DNA from: Thermoleophilia bacterium
GTDB taxonomy: Bacteria; Actinomycetota; Thermoleophilia; RBG-16-64-13
Assembly (NCBI GenBank): GCA_016929985.1
Contig: JAFGIH010000007.1
Location: 1 to 7,869, forward strand
Length of the DNA stretch: 7,869 nucleotides
Direction of reading: 5' to 3'
The position numbers and the translations under genes were made by a program. The notes beneath the pieces are model-generated. The model made no database searches, had not been told where the DNA came from, and was given only the letters and a program-made list of their open reading frames with translations. Shown here piece after piece: positions 4,762 to 7,869 of the stretch. The stretch's first letter is position 1, and each line of letters opens with the position of its first letter.

Positions 4762-5659
4762 GGGCACCTCCCTTCAGGTCGTTCACCACGTCCACCAGGT
4801 GGGCGGGGCTCTTGTTGTTCTCGAGGGACTGCCGTATCGCTTCCTGCATGACCGTCGGGTCGACGCCGGCCTTCCAGATGTCCCCGATGGCCTTGGCGAA
4901 GTGTCCCTTCTTTGACCCCGTCATGGTGAAGCCGATCTCGCGTGCGTAGTCGACCAGGTAGGCCACCATGGTGCCGGCGTTGGGCGGTTCGGTGTCGCTC
5001 TTGGGTCGAGAGCCGTTCCCGGATGGCTTTTCCTGGTCCGGGTTGGCGTCTCCGAAGTCGATGTCGGCGAATTCGTCCACGTCGGTCGCGGTTTCCGCGA
5101 CCCCTACGGGAATATGGTTTAGGACAGGACTGGACAGGACAGGACAGGACAGGACAGGGGTTTCGGTACGGTTACCGTATGGTTGGGCTACGGTTACCGT
5201 ATGGTTGGGTTGGCTTGGAATCAGGTCGAGATCGAGGACGTATTCGTTGATGGTATAGGTGCCTCCGCGGCCCGTGTCCTTGCGCTCGACCTGGCGGCTC
5301 TGGTAGGTCACCCAGGGGGGCAGCGGCAGGTCTGGGCTCTGGGGGTTGCGCGGGTGCTCGTGCTGGTGGAATGTCCGGAGGAAGAAGTAGCGCTTGCCGT
5401 CCGCCTGGTAGGGGATCAGCTTCCCGGTCGCGACCATCTCATCGCGCCATGTCTCGAGCAGTGCGATCGTGATGTCTTCGTCCATCGGGCTGGGCCACAG
5501 GAGCAGCTTCCAGCCGAACGGATCATCCTCGAGGCACCCGGAGTCCTCCGCCAGGGCCCACAGGCCGCGGTATGTCTGGCGCTTGTCACGGGGCCACCGC
5601 AGGAGCTCCGGGTCGGTCCAGAAGTCCGCCTTGACCATGCGGTTACGGAGTCGGGCCAT
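4709..5659 (-). CDS. Phage replication initiator (replisome organiser-like)
   Basis: A 316-residue protein starting at ATG 5659, 8 bases after AAAGGG; a GTG three codons upstream is a weaker option. Residues 1-118 form the conserved N-terminal domain of many phage initiators: RLRNRMVKADFWTDPELLRW, then TYRGLWALAEDSGCLEDDP, and FFLRTFHQHEHPRNPQSPDL. This is a winged-helix domain expected to bind the origin. Residues 145-225 are a low-complexity linker that includes PVLSCPVLSSPVL, encoded by DNA repeats. Residues 228-297 form a helical C-terminal domain (TMVAYLVDYAREIGF, KKGHFAKAIGDIWKAG, VMQEAIRQSLENN), probably the loader- or helicase-contact part. It precedes the helicase loader. Initiators of lambda O type carry the origin inside their own gene, and the repeats here fit that plan. 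The activity has not been shown for this protein. Confidence 0.82.
   Translation of the reverse strand: MARLRNRMVKADFWTDPELLRWPRDKRQTYRGLWALAEDSGCLEDDPFGWKLLLWPSPMDEDITIALLETWRDEMVATGKLIPYQADGKRYFFLRTFHQHEHPRNPQSPDLPLPPWVTYQSRQVERKDTGRGGTYTINEYVLDLDLIPSQPNHTVTVAQPYGNRTETPVLSCPVLSSPVLNHIPVGVAETATDVDEFADIDFGDANPDQEKPSGNGSRPKSDTEPPNAGTMVAYLVDYAREIGFTMTGSKKGHFAKAIGDIWKAGVDPTVMQEAIRQSLENNKSPAHLVDVVNDLKGGARAKTRRDDGRSQHGEWE
4762..4774 (-). promoter_or_regulatory. Ribosome site setting the GTG start of the helicase loader
   Basis: On the minus strand AAGGGAGG (4774-4767) is followed by TGCCC and then the GTG at 4761. It lies inside the end of the initiator gene. It decides between this GTG and an earlier one at 4767, which overlaps the site itself. 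Confidence 0.7.
5121..5155. repeat. Seven-copy AGGAC pentanucleotide array
   Basis: Read on the plus strand, seven tandem 5-bp units run from 5121 to 5155; the third is TGGAC, the others AGGAC, and an AGGGG follows. The array lies in the linker part of the initiator gene. A 5-bp unit is out of phase with codons, giving a PVLSC-type peptide. It sits just upstream, in plus-strand reading, of the palindromic repeats and probably belongs to the same origin structure. Confidence 0.9.
5167..5209. repeat. Two palindromic iterons, 22-bp period
   Basis: Two identical 21-bp direct repeats at 5167-5187 and 5189-5209 are separated by one base. Each contains the palindrome TACGGTTACCGTA (arms TACGGT and ACCGTA around one T) followed by TGGTTGGG. 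The 22-bp period places the copies on nearly the same helical face. Because 22 is not a multiple of three, the two copies encode different peptides (NHTVTV and QPYGNR), so the DNA sequence and not the protein is conserved. Confidence 0.93.
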
Positions 5660-5987
5660 CCACCCCACCCTTTCTCACATTGCAGTAGTTGCAGAGCGTC
5701 TGGAGATTCGCCAGTTCCAATAGGGCTCCGCCTCGACACCGCGGTTTGATGTGGTCGAGTTGCAGATGCCGCCGCTCGAGGTCTTGGGGTGTCATGGCCC
5801 GGCGCCCGAAGTCTCCGATCGTGTAGCGACCGTCGTACTCTTCCCTGGGGACGTCCGCGGGCCGGTACCCACAGATCTGGCATGTGAAGTCATCACGCAG
5901 AAAGACCTCCCGGCGCAGACGACGGGCTCGGGCGGATCTCCGAAAGTCAAGTGGCCAACGCGACGGCTCGGGTTGATGGTTGGCCAT
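5643..5987 (-). CDS. HNH endonuclease
   Basis: A 114-residue protein starting at ATG 5987 (GGAG 7 bases upstream; the GTG just before it is an alternative). The N-terminal 35 residues are very basic (FRRSARARRLRREVFLRDD), suited to DNA contact. The HNH beta-beta-alpha-metal fold is complete: structural zinc pairs C36/C39 (CQIC) and C99/C102 (CNYC), the catalytic DH of LQLDHIKPRCRGG (D78, H79), and N94 in the following LELANLQ. It probably cuts or nicks double-stranded DNA with a divalent metal. Phage HNH genes often sit beside the terminase, or are free-standing homing nucleases; this one lies directly upstream of the initiator, overlapping it by 17 bases. A homing origin, or a replication-linked nicking role, is possible. 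Family assignment is firm; role is not. Confidence 0.92.
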   Translation of the reverse strand: MANHQPEPSRWPLDFRRSARARRLRREVFLRDDFTCQICGYRPADVPREEYDGRYTIGDFGRRAMTPQDLERRHLQLDHIKPRCRGGALLELANLQTLCNYCNVRKGGVDGPTP

Positions 5988-6042
5988 CACATCGCTCCAG
6001 CGCGCCCCGAGTGTGGAGCCGGCGACGATGGCGTGATAGGCT

Positions 6043-6345
6043 TCATCCGCACACCTCGGCGCGTTCGAGGGTTGCCGCGCCCCGGGAGTTCGCGCTCGCC
6101 GGGGCTCTCTTGTCTTGAATCACCATACCAGCCAGTGCGCACAAAGCCAGCCACTCCTCGAGGCAGCTCTTCTCGTCACGCGTGAGTTCGCGCGGGTTAT
6201 GGATGATGAGGTCCGCTCTCTCGTGGCCGCAGTGGATGATGGCACCCAGTTTGCGACGGGATAGGAGTTCGATGGTGTGTTCTATGGGTCGCCACTGGAG
6301 TTCTTCAGCCGGGTACTTGACCGTGTGACGTCTGCGGCTCTTCAT
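6043..6345 (-). CDS. Hypothetical protein, 100 aa
   Basis: ATG at 6345, coupled to the previous gene by ATGA; the ribosome site is weak (a G run about 8 bases upstream), so translation probably depends on that coupling. The N-terminus is basic (MKSRRRHTVKY). Residues 14-55 look alpha/beta: WRPIEHTIELLSRRKLGAII, then HCGHERADLIIHNPREL. A helix follows (TRDEKSCLEEWLALCALAGMVI), and the tail is low in structure. The helix-turn GHERADLIIHN does not match a motif I know. A 55-bp gap, the second largest in the window, separates it from the HNH gene. No function is assigned. Confidence 0.65.
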   Translation of the reverse strand: MKSRRRHTVKYPAEELQWRPIEHTIELLSRRKLGAIIHCGHERADLIIHNPRELTRDEKSCLEEWLALCALAGMVIQDKRAPASANSRGAATLERAEVCG

Positions 6346-6632
6346 GTCGCGCCCCCGGGGGCCCAGTGGGTCTCCCGGATCCGGCGCAGGTCGTCGATGA
6401 TGCCCAGCGTCACGATCCTGAACCGTAGGCGGGTGCAGCCGTCCAGGCCATCCAGCTCTTTGACCAGCCAGGCGACGTACTGGTCGTCTGTCACGTCGTA
6501 GGCCGGCATCGGTTTGCCGTTGCAGTTGGGCGGGATGATCTCGGTCGCCTTGAGCACGTCCGTGGGGATGAGGCCCCCGGGGTCCCTCTGGTGGAGGGCG
6601 GCCTGAGCGACCTCGATGGTGGCGCTCGTCAT
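6342..6632 (-). CDS. Hypothetical protein, 96 aa
   Basis: ATG at 6632 is chosen over upstream in-frame starts because AAGGAG lies 7 bases before it and it forms the ATGA overlap with the zinc-ribbon gene. The rejected extension is Arg/Pro-rich out-of-frame translation of that gene. The first helix (TSATIEVAQAALHQRD) is followed by a Pro-rich stretch (IIPPNCNGKPMPAYD). A helix with a DDQYVAWLVKELDGLDG core and a strand-helix end (TRLRFRIVTLGIIDDLRRIRE) complete it. The single Cys argues against a metal site. I do not recognise the family; it is a small soluble phage protein of the replication and recombination region. Confidence 0.7.
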   Translation of the reverse strand: MTSATIEVAQAALHQRDPGGLIPTDVLKATEIIPPNCNGKPMPAYDVTDDQYVAWLVKELDGLDGCTRLRFRIVTLGIIDDLRRIRETHWAPGGAT

Positions 6633-6895
6633 GTGAGTTCTCCTTGGTCTAGTTCCAGCCGGCCCCCGCAGCCGGGGCAGACGTACTCGAGCTCTTGCGC
6701 GTGGGCCAAGCAGACCTCGAGAGCGCAGCCAGGGCACCGGTACCGCATGTCCGGGCTCCGGTGGATCTCACCGCAGGCCTCACACCGTCCGTGGAAGCGC
6801 CCGCCGGTCACGTGCTCGACGACGTCCCTGGGCCTATGTCTCTCGGCCAGGGCTTGGCGCCGAGCCGCGCCGCGGGGGCGGTATCCGGGTGTCAT
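6629..6895 (-). CDS. Small zinc-ribbon protein next to RusA
   Basis: An 88-residue protein with ATG at 6895, AAGGAGG 6 bases upstream, and ATGA overlaps at both ends. The first 30 residues are basic (YRPRGAARRQALAERHRPRD) and may contact nucleic acid. Residues 38-76 hold three CxxC pairs, C38/C41, C54/C57 and C73/C76, plus C62 and H65 (CLAH): enough ligands for two zinc ions in a ribbon or cross-braced arrangement. The last pair is a classic CPGCGGRL ribbon end. It lies directly after the RusA-like gene. It may be a DNA- or RNA-binding accessory factor, but a protein-interaction zinc module is equally possible. Confidence 0.8.
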   Translation of the reverse strand: MTPGYRPRGAARRQALAERHRPRDVVEHVTGGRFHGRCEACGEIHRSPDMRYRCPGCALEVCLAHAQELEYVCPGCGGRLELDQGELT

Positions 6896-7308
6896 GAGGA
6901 GCCTCCTTCCTCCGGGGGTGTGTGCCAGCCTTCGATGGTGATCACCGTCATGGGCTCGGCCCCCGTCATGATCCTGGGCGTGTGGAAGTGGCAGCGGTCG
7001 GCCGTGTCGTCGGGGATGATGCGCAGGCTGACGAGGGAGTCCTGGAACCACTTCTTGAGCGGCGCCTGGTTGTCGGAGTCCCGACGCCGGTGGGTTGGAT
7101 ACATCAGCACGGCATGGATCTCGACTCGCTCGAAGCCCCGGGGGCACTTGTTGCCATCGCGGTTGAGTTCGGCCCAGTAGACCTCCTGGAACTTCTCGCG
7201 CTGGCGGTCCCTCTTGGCCCAGTGCATGCGGTCATACTCGTTGAGGGACGGCGCCATCTCCGGGAAGCTGCAGACGTAGATCACGGGTTCCTTGGTCGGC
7301 TCACTCAT
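6892..7308 (-). CDS. rusA-like: RusA-like Holliday-junction resolvase
   Basis: A 138-residue protein with ATG at 7308 and AAGGGAGG 5 bases upstream; the start overlaps the preceding gene by 8 bases. The active-site block is clear: RRRDSDNQAP (acidic D77, D79, then N80), K85/K86, D90 in KKWFQDSL, and a PDD pair at 99-101. In RusA, the conserved aspartates bind the metal and the lysine supports cleavage of four-way DNA junctions. The 'DNxAPxxK' spacing is longer than in E. coli RusA (K three after N there) and resembles the version I recall from actinobacterial phages. The N-terminal SFPEMAPSLNEYDRMHWAKRDR matches the family start (a strand, then 'N..YR.HW..R'). It would resolve replication or recombination intermediates before packaging. 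Confidence 0.88.
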   Translation of the reverse strand: MSEPTKEPVIYVCSFPEMAPSLNEYDRMHWAKRDRQREKFQEVYWAELNRDGNKCPRGFERVEIHAVLMYPTHRRRDSDNQAPLKKWFQDSLVSLRIIPDDTADRCHFHTPRIMTGAEPMTVITIEGWHTPPEEGGSS

Positions 7309-7756
7309 CCCCGCCTCCCTTCGCCTCTAGAGCAGCAAGGGCAGCGAAGCCGTCGGCGTGCAACTCCAGTTCATCCCACACTCGGCAGATTGCATGCTTG
7401 AGGTCAATAGCGTCCCTGGTCAGAGAGTGGTCGTCGGCCTCTCCGTACTCCCGGCGCATGACCTTTAGTTCGTCCCACACCGCCTCCAGCCCCCGCACCC
7501 GCTCCACCTCGGCGGCGATGGCGCTGACCCCATAGAGCCGCTTGCTGACGAGGTCTTGGGTATCAGGACTCAGAAACTCGTAGTGTGGGTCATGAGCAAC
7601 CTGCTCCAGCGGCCATCTCAGCAGTCCCCCCTCCACCAGCACCTGTTCGAGTTGGGCGCGGAGGTCGCGGAATACGTCAGCTAGACAGCGCGACGCATGC
7701 TCGCAGTCCACACAGGCCATTGTGTAGGGTTCGTCGCCGCATAGACCGACGCTCAT
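7301..7756 (-). CDS. Hypothetical helical protein with CxxC...C motif
   Basis: A 151-residue protein. ATG at 7756 is chosen for its GGAGG 7 bases upstream and for TGATG coupling to the preceding gene; an ATG at 7795 has no ribosome site. Near the start is CVDCEHASRC, a cluster of three cysteines with a nearby His that could bind metal. The rest is mainly helical and acidic: FRDLRAQLEQVLVEGGLL, SAIAAEVERVRGLEAVWDEL, AIDLKHAICRVWDELELH. Two helices each carry a VWDEL motif, suggesting an internal repeat or duplicated helix pair. The tail is short and Gly/Glu-rich. I know no family for it. It starts the visible run that leads to RusA. Confidence 0.7.
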   Translation of the reverse strand: MSVGLCGDEPYTMACVDCEHASRCLADVFRDLRAQLEQVLVEGGLLRWPLEQVAHDPHYEFLSPDTQDLVSKRLYGVSAIAAEVERVRGLEAVWDELKVMRREYGEADDHSLTRDAIDLKHAICRVWDELELHADGFAALAALEAKGGGDE

Positions 7757-7869
7757 CACATCGCCTCCGCCAGAGCGACAAGGTTTTCCAGCCATGCGGC
7801 GTGCTCAACCTTGTCGCCGCCCCACTCGCGATGCAACGCCAGCACCGCATCCCGCAGCGCCTCGGCCTG
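7756..7869 (-). CDS. C-terminal end of a gene cut by the window edge
   Basis: Thirty-seven codons and a TGA (7758-7756) are open to the right edge of the window, so the start and most of the gene are missing. The visible end is helical (QAEALRDAVLALHREWG, then VEHAAWLENLVALAEAM) and uses the same codon style as the neighbouring genes. Its stop shares a base with the next gene's ATG (TGATG), as expected inside this operon. No function can be given from this fragment. Confidence 0.65.
   Translation of the reverse strand, partial: QAEALRDAVLALHREWGGDKVEHAAWLENLVALAEAM

Larger units (their letters stand above)
5105..5211. other. Putative replication origin inside the initiator gene
   Basis: The block combines a short A/T-rich patch (GGAATATGGTTTA, 5109-5121), the pentanucleotide array and the two palindromic iterons, all within the linker-coding part of the initiator. 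Many temperate phages place their origin as direct repeats within the initiator gene, where the encoded linker tolerates odd sequence. The iterons would be the initiator binding sites. The A/T-rich patch is short, so the melting site may lie elsewhere. The call rests on architecture and location, not on function. Confidence 0.65.

Noticed and set aside
5167..5209. CRISPR array
   Set aside because: There are only two repeats, separated by one base with no spacer, and they lie within a coding gene.
5988..6042. 19-codon open frame (ATG at 6042) in the gap before the HNH gene
   Set aside because: It is very short, Pro/Ser-rich and has no ribosome site. The gap more simply serves as leader for the HNH gene.
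69..6720. About fifteen copies of the palindrome CTCGAG, several times more than base composition predicts
   Set aside because: Each copy I checked reads in frame as CTC-GAG (Leu-Glu) in a minus-strand gene. Codon preference explains the excess, so no binding-site or restriction signal is needed.
1..7869. Many long open frames on the plus strand
   Set aside because: They are mirror frames of the minus-strand genes in GC-rich DNA. They lack ribosome sites, are rich in Arg, Pro and Gly, and show no domain, whereas the minus strand gives recognisable proteins at every position.
1..7869. tRNA, rRNA or integrase/attachment site
   Set aside because: No cloverleaf, rRNA-like stretch, recombinase motif or flanking direct repeat was found; nearly all bases are accounted for by coding genes.

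Overview
The window is a GC-rich (about two-thirds G+C by eye), gene-dense stretch of what looks like a bacteriophage or prophage genome. Every supported gene lies on the minus strand, so transcription runs from position 7869 towards position 1. Twenty-one genes, two of them cut by the window edges, are packed with almost no spacing. Most junctions are ATGA or TGATG stop/start overlaps, and nearly every gene has its own purine-rich Shine-Dalgarno site inside the end of the gene before it. This suggests one long, translationally coupled early operon. The RusA signature (RRDxDN followed by AP and a lysine six residues after the Asn) resembles the form I associate with actinobacterial phages. The GC content fits a high-GC host, but the host cannot be fixed from this sequence.

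In transcription order: (1) 7869-5988 holds a truncated gene, a Cys-containing helical protein, a RusA-like Holliday-junction resolvase, a zinc-ribbon protein and two small unknowns. (2) 5987-3943 is the replication core: an HNH endonuclease, a 316-residue phage replication initiator and a DnaC/IstB-type AAA+ helicase loader with an N-terminal zinc finger. Inside the initiator gene are two palindromic 22-bp-period repeats beside a seven-copy pentanucleotide array. The periods are out of step with the codons, so this is best read as an embedded replication origin. (3) 3953-1006 is an accessory run of small proteins: an unknown, an ASCH-domain protein, a KOW/SH3-like basic protein, an acidic helical protein, a DUF433 protein, an unknown, a zinc-binding protein, a Tad1-like anti-defence protein, and a winged-helix protein. 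(4) 999-1 holds three poorly characterised genes and the only sizeable non-coding gap (489-612), which carries an 8-bp tandem repeat and a GC-rich hairpin.

Taken together, the initiator would bind its in-gene iterons, the loader would bring a replicative helicase (not encoded here) to the melted origin, and RusA would resolve branched replication or recombination intermediates. The downstream small genes probably handle host takeover or counter-defence. The strongest case is the Tad1-like protein, a family known to sequester cyclic ADP-ribose-type immune signals. The two points most worth following are the in-gene origin and the Tad1-like gene with its unknown neighbours.
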